Positions 31,040-43,347 of a DNA stretch of 64,000 bases are shown here, one piece after another. Within the stretch, counting starts at the first letter, position 1. Every line of letters begins with the position of its first letter. Under the pieces are notes generated by a model. It searched no databases, was not told where the DNA came from, and saw only the letters and a program-made list of their open reading frames with translations. The position numbers were made by a program, and so were the translations under genes. The stretch is from Gigaspora rosea (Eukaryota; Glomeromycota; Glomeromycetes; Diversisporales; Gigasporaceae): NCBI GenBank assembly GCA_003550325.1, contig QKWP01000227.1, positions 198,821 through 262,820 on the forward strand, written 5' to 3'.

Positions 31040-31600
31040 TTGATGATGTTGTTTTCCCAATAAGGGTAGACAGATATAGTATCTTTGTGTGATTTGGCTT
31101 TCCTTTGAAGGCATGCTGGCCCTTTGCACCTTCCTTGGCCAGCCTGTTTGCTGCCTCATTTAGCTCATTACCGCTATAACTTTTTACCTTGTGCATATGC
31201 AGCTTTAGCTTTTCTTGTTCCAACACTTTATGATTGCTCGCAAAACACTCCTATTCTTGAGCTTCAGATCCTCCAGTTCTTATAATTTTTTCCCTTTTTT
31301 AATAGTGCTAATTGCACCTGCGCTATCGGTGTGAATATGCACTTCTGCTTCCTGTAGCATAACTAATAGGGCTGTCCAAATCATGCCTAATTCTGTTCTT
31401 ATTGAAGCAGGCCAGTCACTAAACTTACTACTAAATTCTATAATTTCTACTCTACTATCTATTCTACTAATAACCCAGCCAATTCCTAACTATGTTTTTC
31501 CTATTCCTACACCTTCACAATAGAGTGATCCATCTGAGAATACCTCAAATTGGCTTCCATCTCTAATCTTAAACCCTATTTTTTTTTAGCCTTCTCTGTG
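31040..31600 (-). pseudogene. LINE RNase H domain, degenerate
   Basis: 'FEVFSDGSLYCEGVGIGK' gives the first catalytic Asp. 'DWPASIRTELGMIWTALLVM' gives the Glu, 'EVHIHTDSAGAISTIKKG' the second Asp, and 'MHKVKSYSGNELNEAANRLA' the C-terminal His/Asn-Asp region in which one expects 'H-x-G-x-x-x-N-x-x-AD'. Several frame slips separate these blocks. It lies downstream of the RT, as usual for such LINEs. Confidence 0.75.
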
Positions 31601-32859
31601 CTTCTGTCCCCTCGATTTGGTCTTCTATAAACTCTTCTTCAGCCGGCTTCACTATCACTATTGGAGGTGGTTGTTTTTCTATTTCTTCATCTTTCTCTAT
31701 GCTCATTGTTGTGAATGGGACTAACTGCTCTCAGTCACACTCTAGTTCATATCGTTCTTCTTTACCTTCTTTATTTCTCTGTATGAGTCTTTTGTCAATT
31801 ACTCTTTTGTTGCTCCTGAATGCTTTAAAAAAGATGCACTTTTTCTTTTCTGCATCATCTGCAAGTTCGCAGCCTTAGCATTTTCTAATTGAGCATGATT
31901 TTTCCCTGGAGCCTTCTTTGCTTACCCAATGCTGGAAAAGTAGTTTTTGGTTTATCTTCTTTTGAGGATTCTCGCAATTTCATATTCTTTTCGTTGATTT
32001 CTCATGCCAAAAATGATCTACTCTTTTTTTCTTTTGTCACTTGAGAGTTCTCCCAGATTGGTCTTACATAACATGTTATTTGTTTCTGCCACTTTAAACA
32101 TTTCTTTGATTCTCTATTTTCTGTACTTTCTACTAACAACTCCTGTTCTAGTTTCACGAACCAGATTGCCTTTTTTTCACTACACTTTTGTCCTCTTATT
32201 TTCTTGACTTGCTGCCATGTGAGCAACTTGGTTCTACTTGGATTTAACAGCTGCCTTATGTATATAGATGCAGCTTCTTCTTATTGCAGAAACTCGTTAG
32301 GCTACGTTTATCCAGCAATTCTGCCAGCTCAAGGTCGCTTGTAGCAAAATTTAGCATATTTGCCTTTGTGATGTTCCTAATTTCTAGTCTGAATCTTTTA
32401 GCCAACTTGACTACGTTGTATGACAAATTGTTCCTAATACAGTGATTTTCTAGTCTTGTACTGTTTACTTCTAATATGTTTTTTGTGCATTTACAACATA
32501 GTTGACTTTGCATTACTTTGATCCATGTGGTGTGTCCTACTGCGCCATCATCGTTGAGCCTTATTACTAGCTCAATAAAGTGGTGTTCAATCTGGTTCTG
32601 CTATAAGGTCTTAGCACCTACTAAATTTTTGTGTGTTACAACTGCCATTGTCAGGGTCTTTGCTAGGTTTGCCTTGTTTTTGATCATCATCGTCATCGGC
32701 GATGTACTTTTGTGCACATATTTTCAGACAGTAAATAGCATTGCAGGCGATATTTTAACCTCAGTATCAGAACCCTATTGTTTATATAAACTAATTGACC
32801 AAGTGTCATTCTTTTTTTCCGAATTGGCTTTGTAACTTGCTGAACTTCTCTTTTGACAA

Positions 32860-34260
32860 TCTTGGAATAGCTTTCTTTTCCCTTCTGCTCTGATAACCAG
32901 ATTCCTAGGTACCTGACAGCTTTTTCTTATTCTTTTGCTTAGACAGTGGTACCTTCCATTTGTATCTCGTTCTTTTCTTGTGGATTGGCCTTTTTGATGC
33001 TTGAATTGATAACAATTAGTTCAGACTTGTTACCGTTTATTTTAATGTGTCGTTGATTTCGAAAAATTCTTCAGATATTTTAATAATTTTCATCATTTCA
33101 TTCTTGGACTTTGCCAACCACACCATATCATCGGCATATTCCAAGGTCGCCTGCCTCCACTTTATTGTGTTAAGCTTTAGCTCGCAAATATCTGTAGACA
33201 AATCCACTTGAATTTCATATTCTAGGTCTTCTCTATTTTGTATTACTGTCAAAAGCGGGTCGTAAAATATTTGCCAGACCAAGGAAGAAATCGCCTCCCC
33301 TTGGTCTATACCGTCCATAGCTTGGAACTTCGCCGTATTCCCTACTCTTGTAATTACTTCTATTTCCCGTTTATCAAATAGCTCTATTATAAAGGAAACT
33401 ATGCACTCTGGGATTTTAATTCCATACATAGCTAGTCTTAACATTTTTAAACTAACAGAGTCGAATGCCTTCTTCATGTCCTGGAAAGCCATCCATAACT
33501 CTCTTCCCTGTTCTTTCGCATCTTCAACTATATTGTTAATTATGTAAATTGGCACAGCTGTGCCACCTTCTGGCAACCCAGTGAAGTTGTAACCACACAA
33601 AATGTTTCTTTCAATATTTTACACAGCCTGATTGTTAGAATTCTTACTGTACATTTCCTTACAACCTTAATAAGAGCTATTGGCCTTACGTTATTTAGAT
33701 TATAGTTTCAGTCTTCATGTTTTGGAATCGGATATAGCAACTCCAACTTCCATTTTCTTGGTATTAGCCCTTTCTTAAGCATACTGATACTAGTTTTGCC
33801 AATAGCTCTTTGGCTTTTTTTCTCACTCGTTTTAATAGTAGGTACGTGATCCTAGACTGTTCTGGGGCTGAATTATTTTTTGTATTTCTTACGGCTTCAT
33901 CCCACTCTTCTATTGTGATACTTTTTCCTATTTCATTATACCATTCAGCCTTGATGTTTTCACGTGCCTTGTAAACTGACTTCCAGCTTTCTGGCATATC
34001 ATCCGCTTTGTGTCTTCTTTCTATATACTGGCCACTAAAGTGCGCATGTACTGCCTCCAGCACTTCTTCTGGATTGTTTATTAGCCGCAGTTTATCGTTC
34101 TTATCCCGAACTATAACCTTGTTAAGCTTGATCTTTCTATAAGGTTTGTCTAGCAAGCTCATTAATATCTTCTTCTGGTCTTTAACGATCATGTCATGGC
34201 GAGTTTCGATAAAGCCTCTTATTCTTTTTTCCTCTTTTTGTTTAAGTAAGAGGTTCAAGT
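32860..34260 (-). pseudogene. LINE reverse transcriptase domain, degenerate
   Basis: The order of RT motifs is clear. 'NNSAPEQSRITYLLLKRV' precedes the palm. 'LPEGGTAVPIYIINNIVEDA' matches the conserved G-x-x-T-x-x-P-I block. 'ELWMAFQDMKKAFDSV' is motif A with the catalytic Asp. 'MDGIDQGEAISSLVWQIFYD' is motif B. 'LEYADDMVWLAKS' is motif C with YADD. Long open stretches (187 and 164 codons) survive but are split by stops and frameshifts. It is fused on its N-side to the endonuclease. Confidence 0.9.
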
Positions 34261-34559
34261 GCGCAATTAATGTTTTTCTGAACCCTACAATCCTTTCTTC
34301 TAGTAGAAGATCCTCAACCTGTATGTGCTCGTGCTTGCTAAGCTCTCTTCTTTCTATTATTTTTATGCATATCTGCTTTTGCTCAGTTGTTAGGCTTTTT
34401 GTTTTTCCTTTTTCTTGTTTTTTTAACTTTCATTGTATTTTGCCCAATACTTTAATATCTTTTCTAATATCTTCCTCTTCTTTATTTCTAGTTTCTAGGC
34501 TGCATAACTCAACTGAGAGACGCTTTTTTTTTCTTGGCAAGTATTTCTTTACTGTCTGA

Positions 34560-35480
34560 ACTAGCAATTTTTCGATTATCTCTCATAATTTGTTTGGGTT
34601 TTCTCTATCTATGTTCTTGTTTACGTCTTGTTCCCGTAGGTCTTTGTCTAACCCGGCTCTGAATTTTTCCTAGTCTTCTTTCTCTACTATTTCTAGGTCC
34701 AGCTGTAACCTTTTTTCCTTTTTTCGTTTTTGAAGCTGTTGTTCTAGTCTTCTTTTTTCCTCTAAGTCGGTTGCTAGCCTTGCCAAGACTAAATCGTGGT
34801 CACTTCCTGTTATACAAGTCATATCTTTTATTTTGCTATCCATAACTTGATCACTACACGAACTACTTGTCCATATATAGTCGATTTGAGATGCTTGCTC
34901 ATTTCTTTTTCAAGTGTAGCTCTCCCTTTCCGGGTTTAGTTCCCTAAAAGTGTCTTTGAAATTGTGCGATACTAAAAGATCAATTAGTTTAGATTTCTTC
35001 TGTGGCATCTCCTTTTCTTTTCCTTTTTTGTCAAGCACATTCTCTACTGTTTGATTAAAATCTCTGATAATTATTTGTTATTTTGTATGTTTTCCTTTGT
35101 TTTCAAAAAGCTTTCCTTTTAAGTACTTAATGATCTTTTCTTTCAATTCATAATCGTTCGGTGCTTAATATATCATTATGAAACTAACAGAATATATGGA
35201 CTGATCTTTTTCACCTTTGTGATATGGTTTTTCTACTTGTTATTTATAATTAGACCTACTCTGAACCCTTTTGTTTTGTCCTCGTCTGCAGATGACCAAA
35301 ACCTATGATAACCTTGAACCTTTTTAAGTATCAGCTTTCTTTCCTTTTCTGATACATTTGTTTCTACCAAACCTAGTATATCTATCTTTGTTTCCTCTAT
35401 GTATTCTATTACAAAGTCCATTTTTCACCTATTTGTCTTGATTCCATTAATATTATGTGTCCTAATACTCAAAACTTCAA
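34560..35480 (-). pseudogene. LINE apurinic-type endonuclease domain, degenerate
   Basis: It starts near 35470 with 'IRTHNINGIKTNR', then 'IEETKIDILGLVETNVSEKE', 'YHRFWSSADEDKTKGFRVGL' and, further on, 'DYIWTSS' (about 34860) and 'TDHDLVLARLA' (about 34800). These correspond to the N-G-x-x, E-x-N, D-x-I/DHxxV motifs of APE-type endonucleases. It is homologous to 12568-13293. Confidence 0.75.
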
Positions 35481-37330
35481 ACTGTCACCCTTTCTCCACA
35501 TCACCTTCTTCTGTGCTACTTTTATGCTGCAGCACTTTTGTGTTCTTAGAGATGCCTGTAGTGCCTTTCAGGAGCGATTAGGGGCCTCTTTCCTAAAATG
35601 TCTTTTCTTTATTGCTGAAAGCCTTTTTAGAATTTCTTCAAGGAGACTTGTTTGGTCAAAGTTCATATCTTCTAGTTTTCCTGCTTTCTTCATATTAGGT
35701 TCCTTGTGAATTTTTTTTTTCTGTTCTCGTCCTCTTGTTTTACTTTCTCTTCTCTTTCTATCATTGCCATTCGGGCATTTAGTCAGCTGTTTTTCTTTGA
35801 AGTTTCTTTCTTCAACTTTGGAACTACTACTGTTTTCGCTTATGAAGTTCTCTTCTAGATTATTGCTATTCGAGCTGCTTTCTGATTTCCAAAACAGCTT
35901 TGTATTATAGTAGCTGATACCACACTTTGTAGCTTTAACTTTCTCCTCAGCTAATTTGAAGTATACTATTGCAGAACTCTTTGGTTACTATTACTATTAA
36001 TTGGAATATGCACTGCCATTAGGGATAGTAAAGTTAGTCCAGGTCCGGTCTTGGTCCTAGGACTTGTAAGTCCTATCGCACGGACCTAAGGACCAGGTCC
36101 TCATATAATAAGTCCCAGAATTTATGCCTGACAAATAGAATTAAGTCCTTGGACTTAGTTTTAATACTTTTTAACCAATTAAAATTCTTTGTTTACTATT
36201 TTATTACTAACATTTTTTAAGTTCTATATTAGGACCTATTGTGGACCTATGGACCTAGGTCCTAAAATTGGGACCTAGTCTTTAAAAACCAGGTCCCAAA
36301 ACCAGGTCCTAAAGTTCTGGACTTAAGGACTTTACCATCCCTAACTGCCATACCTCCAAGTCTTTTGAGTTGACGGAGTAGGAGTACTTCCTGTGCATGA
36401 TATAGCAGGTTTTTGAGTATGGCTTTAAATTTGGCTCTTTCTGCTAAAATTTTGAGACGATTTTCTCCCTTTGTTATTCTTGTCACCTTTCTATTAGATG
36501 TAGGGATCACCTACATGTTCTTGAGCCCTTTTCTTTCTTTCTTGCTATAGAACTGAATTGAGACTATTACCATCTTGTTTTTCGCTTTAATATTCCATTC
36601 TTTCACTTTTATCTTTTCGTATTTTCTCAACATACCAGTAACTTCTTTTGTAGTATAGTATGATGGAATGTCCCATAAAGTGTACTCTTGTACCATCTCT
36701 GTCTGTTCATTAGGCAGCAAGTTTTCATTCATGCTTGTGTCATGATCGTGTGTAATATTGACTTTGCTTGTGTTCTGAACATCTTTTATAGATGCCTTCA
36801 CTCTTTTTGTGCTTGAGTTCGCTACTGGCACCCTTTTTTCAAGATCTTGCGTTGACTTAATCTCATTCCTTTTACTGAGTTGATAAATTCTACTCTTTTC
36901 TGCTTCTATCGATGTTTTAATTATGTTTGAAATTTTTCTTTTTAAATCCTCTATGCTGTAGTCTGAATGACCTCCTTCTTGTATTGTTAGTACAATTTTT
37001 TTACTAATGGCACTTTTGAATTTGGGTATCTCTATTTTCTTTTTTAGGCTTTCTGTTTTGAACTCAACCGGTTGTTCTTTTTCTTGTATAATTCCAAGTT
37101 GTTTTCATTCCATAATTTCGCAGACCCACTTAATAATATAAACTGTGCCTGAATATGTAATGCTAAGTAAATTAGCGACTTGTTTGTCTCTTTTCAAGAC
37201 AAGTTTTTTTTGGCTCATAGTGATTTTGATTATTTCACTTTCTGGTCTTTTAAAAAGATTCTTAAATTTGATTCTGTTTATGCTATCAATCTTGTTTTGA
37301 ACTTTCTGTTTTCAATGTTCTAATTTCTGC
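35450..37330 (-). pseudogene. LINE ORF1 (RNA-binding protein), interrupted by a MITE
   Basis: Includes 'MPVANSSTKRVKASIKDVQN' (36831), an RRM-like block 'EYTLWDIPSYYTTKEV' and 'MVIVSIQFYSKKERKGL', then 'NRKVTRITKGENRLKIL', 'HAQEVLLLRQLKRLGG' and, after the MITE, 'SSAIVYFKLAEEKVKATK' and 'YNTKLFWKSESSSNSNN'. The LLLRQ-type block corresponds to 'KETLLLQQARKIKAK' in the LINE at 11082. Codons on either side of the 36020-36343 insertion join logically, which shows that the MITE came later. Confidence 0.7.
36020..36343. repeat. 324-bp hAT-like MITE, TSD ACTGCCAT
   Basis: Ends TAGGGATAGTAAAGT and (complement of right) TAGGGATGGTAAAGT, flanked by identical octamers ACTGCCAT (36012-36019 and 36344-36351). 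The interior is packed with 'GGTCC', 'AGGTCC' and 'GGACCTAGGTCC' motifs in both orientations, the subterminal pattern of hAT elements. Inserted in LINE ORF1. Confidence 0.92.
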
Positions 37331-38192
37331 TAAGCAATACATGACTACTTTGTAATTATAGTAACCGGTTCACGACTTGTTGTTTTGCTTTAGGTGCCCT
37401 AGACCTGATTAGTATACGTGTTTGTTTGTTTACTTGTTTACTTCTGGTTATGGACCTAGTAATTAGCGGTACAGGGTCTAGCCAAATTCCCCAATTTTCC
37501 TTAGTTTTAGGCTGACTCGTAAAGTTTTTAGAAAGTCTGTGTTTTCCAAGCTTCTTGGCGTGCCAGAGTCTTTTTATATTAAGTAACTCTAGATAGTTTT
37601 TTCTAACCTTTCTTTTTCCTTAATTACTTTTTGTGTGTTTCTTAAAGCCTATCTATGTGTTTTCTGCTGTTTTAATAAAATTTTTCCGAAAATATTTGTG
37701 TACAGTATCAGGAAATTTTATATATAAATATTGATCGATATATAACATTTAATCGTTTTATATTGATTATAAAATATCGCTATATATCGATTAACTGGAT
37801 AAAAATTGATATATATCCAAATCGATATATATCATTTTTTATATTAAATCATTATATATCTATAAATCAATTATAAATTAAAGTGATATACTGTATAACA
37901 ATTAACAGATCTTTAACGATTACATAGTGTTTTGAATCACCAGGTAAAAAAAAAAAACAAACAAAAAAAAATTTTTAAAAAATTTCCTATGCTTATCTAA
38001 TCCGTAACATGTCCTAGATCATAAAAATATATACCACAAAATAAAAATAAAAACTTAAAAAAAAAAATACTTTTGAACGATTTTTACCCTCTCTTCCTTT
38101 TACTTCCTCTCCCTTTTTCTCCTTTCTCTTTTTTTTTCTTTTTCTCTTTTTTTTTTTTTCTCTTTTTTTTTTTCCCTTTTTTTTTTTTTTAA

Positions 38193-38231
38193 NNNNNNNN
38201 NNNNNNNNNNNNNNNNNNNNNNNNNNNNNNN
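38193..38231. other. Assembly gap (39 N)
   Basis: A run of 39 N in a pyrimidine-rich low-complexity tract. The true length is unknown, and collapsed repeat sequence is likely. Confidence 0.98.
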
Positions 38232-38359
38232 TTTTTCATTTTTCTTTTGTTTTTTTTGGGTTCATTTAGTTTTGTTTAGTTTCGTTTTGTTTCATTTAGT
38301 TTTGTTTTGTTTTTTTTATTTATATTTTTTTTTTATTTTTTAATTTTTTTATTTTATTT

Positions 38360-39150
38360 CTACACTTTACTACTAGCACTTTGCAAGAAATCTAGCGACT
38401 TTTCAGTACTTAGCGCAAGCTAACTCAGTCTTTCACCACTTTGCAAGAACGCACAACTACTTTTTCTAGCAATTTCGAAAGTTCAAGAACACAAGTTTTA
38501 GCAAGTTTTTGCAAGGTTTCGTTTTATTTATTTTTTCGTTTCATGTTTTTTGTTTTTGTTTTTTTTTATTTTTATTAATTTATTTTATTTCGGCACTTTG
38601 TGAAAACCTTCGACGATTTCTAAATTGCAAAAACACGAACTGGAAATGAAAATTTGGGGCTTTGTTTATTTTTTTATTTAGTTTGTTTACATTTTTGTTT
38701 TTTGTTTGTTTTCTTTTTTTTTTATTTATTTTTTTAACTTTATTTTATTTATCCTTTATTTCTTTCGAAACTTTGCAAGAAAACGACTTGACTTTCCGGC
38801 ACTTTACAAGAACACCAATTTTAACATCTCTGGTACTTTGCAAGAAGTTACGAATATGAATGAATATAATCAAATATAGGCGAATATGAGGCGAAATATA
38901 ATAGTTTATTTTTTTTCGGGTTTGTTTTTTTGTTATTTTTTCGGGTTTGTTTTTTGTTTTTTGTTTGTTTTTTTTACTTATTTTTTTTATTTTATTTTAT
39001 TTTATTTATTCTTACTTCGTTCAGAACTTTGCAAAAAACAACCTAACTTTCTGGCACTTTGCAAGAAGTAGCGAATATAAACGAATATAAGCAAATATGA
39101 GCAAATATGAGCGAATATAAAGAATATAATAGTTTATTTTTTTTGTTTTC
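38360..39150 (+). repeat. Irregular satellite built on CACTTTGCAAGAA
   Basis: The motif 'CACTTTGCAAGAA' or a close variant occurs about nine times, alternating with 'TTTGTTTTTTTATTTATTT' tracts. The segments around 38750-38930 and 39015-39140 are two copies of a unit of about 250 bp (both with 'GAATATAATAGTTTATTTTT'). Open frames rich in F and L are low-complexity artefacts. Confidence 0.6.
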
Positions 39151-39758
39151 ATTTTTTTAATTTTTTTTGGTTTCATTTTTTTTGGATTTATTTGTTTTTC
39201 ATTTTTTTTATAATAATATATAATATATGTAATATTTAAAATATAATATATAATAAAAAAATAAAATTTTATATTAAATAGCGAAAACTTGTGAATATTG
39301 TATATTTAATAAATTAAAATATTATATAATAATATAAATTAAAAAAAATTTATAATTAAATTGTGAAAACTTGCGAAAACTTGCGAAAACCTGTAAAATA
39401 TTCAAAAAGCATAATTATGTGAATATAATAATTATTAATTGATATCATATTCGATATATATCGATTAACTGGATTTATATCGATTACTATTACTATCGAT
39501 AGAAATCGACAGGGATGTTGATTATCGATATATATCTTACCGGTTAGTAATCAATATATATCTATATATAAAATTTGCCGATGAGAGAATCAGCGGAAAG
39601 AGTTCTTTGAAAATTTTTTTTTTATATTTATTATTTTTATTTATTTATTTATCTTTTTTTTAATATTTAAATTTTTTTATCAATTTTTATTTTAATTTTT
39701 TTTTCTTATTGGTTTTTTTTATTCTATTTTTTTTAATTTTTTTTAAAGGATAAGTTTA

Positions 39759-40069
39759 ATGCTCACCAGTGGTGAATTTCACCAATCCAATTAGAATTAA
39801 GGATCAGGTGTAACATGCAAAACAATTTTGTATAACAAAAATAAAAATTTTTTAAAAAATCGCTTCTAACTAAAAATTTTGACTATGAACCTACTTTTTT
39901 TTATGCAAAAAAAAAATTTCTTGTAAAATTTTGGTATAAACTATAGCTCTGCCCCATCCCAGTTCTTACCCTTACCCTAATATTAAAGAGATTTAATTTT
40001 TATTTGTTTTGCTACATATAATTATATATAGATGAATAATCACCGGTGAATTTCACCACTGGTGAATAC
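39759..40069. repeat. 311-bp Tc1/mariner-like MITE, TSD TA
   Basis: Left end ATGCTCACCAGTGGTGAATT and complement of the right end GTATTCACCAGTGGTGAAAT, each flanked by TA. The core contains 'AATTTCTTGTAAAATTTTG' and a 'CTTACCCTTACCCTAATATT' segment, resembling the cores of other MITEs in this window. Confidence 0.7.
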
Positions 40070-40257
40070 TAAATTAATTCTTTTTTAAATTATTTTTAAT
40101 TTGATTTTAAATTTTTTTTTTTATATTTATTTTAATTTTTTTTTTATATTTAATTCAATTTTTTTAATTATTTTTAATAATTCTTCTGTGGCAATAGAAG
40201 CTGAAAAGTTTTCAAGATTCAGATAAATTTCAGCACTAGTCATATTTTACAACTACT

Positions 40258-41460
40258 GACGGTAGCTTTTGCTGTCAGAATTTTATTTATTTTAATTTTT
40301 TTATTATAATGTTTTTTTTTATTAATTTTTATTAATTATTTTTTTTTATTTTTCGATTTAGATCTAGATTAGATCTTCATATTTTATTTAAATTTATTTA
40401 TTTTTGATATTTATCTTTTTTTTTATTAATTTTTCCTGTTGCTACACTTTTCAGGAAATAACTGTACCTTTCTTCATCATCGGTGCCATCTATTTTGGAG
40501 CAACGGTTTATTTTTTTAATTTTTTTTATTAGTTCTTTTTTTTATTTTTTATTATTTTTTAAGTTTTTTTATTTTTTTTATCGTTTCTTTTTTAATTTTA
40601 TTTTTTTATTTTTTTAATTTTTCCTTTTATTGATTTTTTTTCAATATTTTTTGTATTAATTTTTTTGAAAAAATGTGCTTGTCACCGGCGGTGATATATC
40701 CCTGTGTAATGTACAATCAAAACAAACATAAACACATGTAAATTTATTTTCGTTAGGGTTAGGGGGTAAAGGTACTGTAGAGGTTTAGGTTTAGAGATAA
40801 CTATACAGTAAAATTTTACAAGGAATTTTTTTTGCTAGAATAAAGAGTGGTTTCATAGTCAAAATTTTCAGTTATTGTGATATTTTTGAAAACAGCATTT
40901 TTTTGCTTCATTTTCATATTATATGATCAGGTGTAATATTATATCTGATCTTGATTCTTATTGGCACGATTGGCACGAGACTGTTACTGTATCGCTAGTA
41001 CCATTGGTGTTTTTTCTTTTTGCATATTTTTGTTGACGTGCTGTGCCCTAGTTCTAAATACTACTTTTTAGTTTTTCTTTTTTTTTTCAGATGTTGCTGA
41101 TTTCAACATTGCTTCAGGTGCGTTTCAGAGATTTCATTTTGGGTCTATAGGCGTTTCTTGTATGCCTATGTGATGTCTTGTCACCAATTTTATATGTGTT
41201 TCAGAGTTTTTTGGTATAGATTTGTTTGGGTGCTCTGTCAGTTTTTTTGGGTGCTTTCTGTACGAGTTCATGGTTGCCTTAGGTGTCTTGTTGCTGATTT
41301 TGATATTGCTTTGGTGCGTTTGGGGGTGTTTTATAAATTTTACCTTGGGTACTTTGTTAGTTTTTTTGGGCGTTTTTGTGTAGCTTTATAGTTGCTTTAG
41401 GTGTTTTGTCACTGATTTGTTGAATTTTTTTTTTTTAGTAATCATAATCATTGGTGTTTT
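40258..41460 (+). repeat. Dispersed repeat family, copy 2
   Basis: Matches 28548-29470 in collinear order (see that entry). This includes 'TTTTCAGGAAATAACTGT' at 40453, 'CTATTTTGGAGCAACGG' at 40490, 'TTGTTGACGTGCTGTGCCC' at 41030 and the GT-rich tail 'GTGCGTTTCAGAGATTTC'. A MITE-like insertion with ends around 'TATATCCCTGTGTAATGTAC' lies at about 40690-40950. The 77-codon plus-strand frame at 41158 is W/F/V-rich and not conserved in the other copy. Confidence 0.55.
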
Positions 41461-41571
41461 TGCCTTTGTTAGTGTTGTATTATTACTAGTGTTTCATTAG
41501 TTATTTGCTATAGAATTGTATATTATATTCCAAATTGTAACTGATTTGTTAGAGAATTGTTTATAATAAAT

Positions 41572-42077
41572 GTGACGGCTGATGCTGATTTTGGCTGATG
41601 TTGAATATCATGTGACATTTTGGTCCAGAAATTGCAGATCGGAAAATTTCAAAACAAACATTCGCTTTATAAGAAACAACCTTTAGTGTTCTAACAAAAA
41701 GCTTTCCTTGAACAAATTTGCTAATACACCTGCTAACATTTGACCATATTGCAACCACTAACCCTAACTTAAATGAAGATAAGTTCAATGACTACCTCAA
41801 CATCATCATCAAAAACCACGTGACCAATTAAAAAAATTTTTTTGGTTCGTTTATGTTAGGGTTAGTGCCTAGAATTTAGAAGGTTAGAAGGTTATATAGT
41901 AAAATTGTTTAGGAAAATTTTTTGTTAGTGCACGAAATGTAGTTTCTTATACAAAATTTTGAGAAATAAGCAGTTTTTGACAAATGACTGTTTGTTTTGA
42001 AATTTCCCGATCTGCAATTTCCGGACCACAATGTCATGTGATCTTCAGCATCAGCCAAAATCAGCATCAGCCGTCAC
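41572..42077. repeat. 506-bp element with long (about 75 bp) TIRs, probable TSD AATAAAT
   Basis: Left end GTGACGGCTGATGCTGATTT and complement of the right end GTGACGGCTGATGCTGATTT are identical over the first 20 bases. The match continues to 'GCAGATCGGRAAATTTC' with few changes. AATAAAT abuts both sides. The core has 'TTAGGGTTAGTGCC' and 'TATATAGTAAAATTGTTTAG'. Long TIRs suggest a Mutator-like or hAT-like non-autonomous element. Confidence 0.8.
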
Positions 42078-42990
42078 AATAAATAAATAAAAAAAATTAA
42101 AATTTTTATTAAATTGCTTTATATTATTGTTATGACAAAGTGTTAATTAGATAATTGTAAAAAATACATAAATTTTCGAATTTATTCTTTTTTGATGTTA
42201 TTTCAGTACTTTATATCGGTACGTATTGGGTATATGATGTATTACAAAATTTATATATGCAATATATATATAGCATATATACGGCATATGTACTATATGT
42301 GTACTATATGTGTCCAACATGTGTCCAATATGCGACATGCACTCTACACATATCGGGTATATATATAAATATATCCTACCATTAATGATGCTGCCCGAAA
42401 CTATTTTGAGCTAATGATCGAAACCGAAACTCCAACATTCTGCCCGAAACTAATCCGAAACTATGCCGAAATTCTGAAGCTATACCGAAATTTTGAAACT
42501 ATACCAAAATTCCGAAACTAAAGTTTATATTAATGATGCTACCTAAAACTCTTTTGGCCAAATAACCGAAACTATTTTGGGAGTATAAGTATCGTATCAA
42601 AGATTTTTCAGCATAACTCAAATTTACTTCACGGTAATTTTTGGGAAGTACGTTATAATCGCATGGTGGGAAAATGGTGTGTACAAATCCTAGCCTCTGA
42701 TCGGGTATAGCCCTAAATAGATGGTATCATGATTTATGATCAAGTTATTATGCTTTAATGCTTTTGATTAGTTATCATTAGTTATACAAACCATGGTCAA
42801 AATGTTAAGACTAATATATCGATAAGCAAGTTATGATCAGGAATGTTATTACAATTTAACATCACGATGTTATTTTCGCTCGGATTTCAAATTAATACTT
42901 TCTTTATTAGACATTATGAAGATACATTATGAGAGTAGTGCTCTACTTCATCAATTTTCTAACGACTCTATGTACATCACATGACGAAGC

Positions 42991-43195
42991 ATAATTGAGA
43001 ATCACCAACACTAAGTATAGTGTATTCTTCCACAAAACTATCACCAAATATCAGGGTTCCGGCCACAAATCCACCTTTTTCTAAATCCTAATCTGACATA
43101 ATTGAGAATCGCCAACGCTAAGTATGGTGTATTCTCCCACAAAACTATCACTAAACATTAGGGTTCTGGCCACAAATCCACCTTTTCCTAAGGGG
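42991..43195. repeat. Tandem duplication, period 107 bp
   Basis: The unit starting 'ATAATTGAGAATCACCAACA' at 42991 is repeated at 43098 with about 10 differences. The second copy is interrupted near its end by the Harbinger-like element. The sequence 'TAAATCCTAGTCCGACATT' after 44996 completes the unit, which confirms the insertion point. Confidence 0.85.
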
Positions 43196-43347
43196 AGTGC
43201 TGTAAATCACGTACTTAGGGTTTACATAGGTCCTAACCCCCCTCCTCCTAGTGATAGGACTATTGACCAATCAAATTTAAAAAAACTCAAAAACGTCTTT
43301 GACCTGAAAATAAGCTACCCCCACAATCGACAAAAGTCGCTACATAG

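Larger units (their letters stand above)
29861..37400 (-). mobile_element. LINE with ORF1, APE endonuclease, reverse transcriptase and RNase H, about 7.5 kb, degenerate
   Basis: Reading leftward: ORF1 at about 37330-35450, endonuclease at about 35480-34560, RT at about 34260-32860, a linker, RNase H at about 31600-31040, and a 3' end marked by a T-run at 29841-29860 (poly-A on the minus strand). The domain order fits RNase H-bearing LINE clades such as I or Tad1. All domains carry stops or frameshifts, so this copy is dead. Numerous plus-strand open frames here are shadows. A hAT-like MITE with perfect 8-bp TSD interrupts ORF1. The 5' end is not precisely defined; 37330-37640 is probably 5' UTR. 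Confidence 0.85.
37707..39583. mobile_element. 1.9-kb TIR element with ATCGATAT subterminal arrays; contains an assembly gap
   Basis: The left end reads 'GGAAATTTTATATATAAATA' and the complement of the right end reads 'GGCAAATTTTATATATAGAT'. Each leads into dense 'ATCGATATATATC' repeats, and 'ATATATCGATTAACTGGAT' occurs in both flanks. The middle is T-rich and satellite-like. A hAT affiliation is suggested by the subterminal arrays, but no TSD was found. No transposase is visible, though some sequence is missing at the N-run. Confidence 0.5.

Noticed and set aside
32518-34559. Plus-strand frames of 105 and 137 codons
   Set aside because: They are antisense to the reverse transcriptase region of the minus-strand LINE, whose motifs fix the true strand.
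38360-39150. CRISPR-like array at the CACTTTGCAAGAA repeats
   Set aside because: Repeat spacing is irregular, spacers are low-complexity T-rich tracts, and the organism is a eukaryote.
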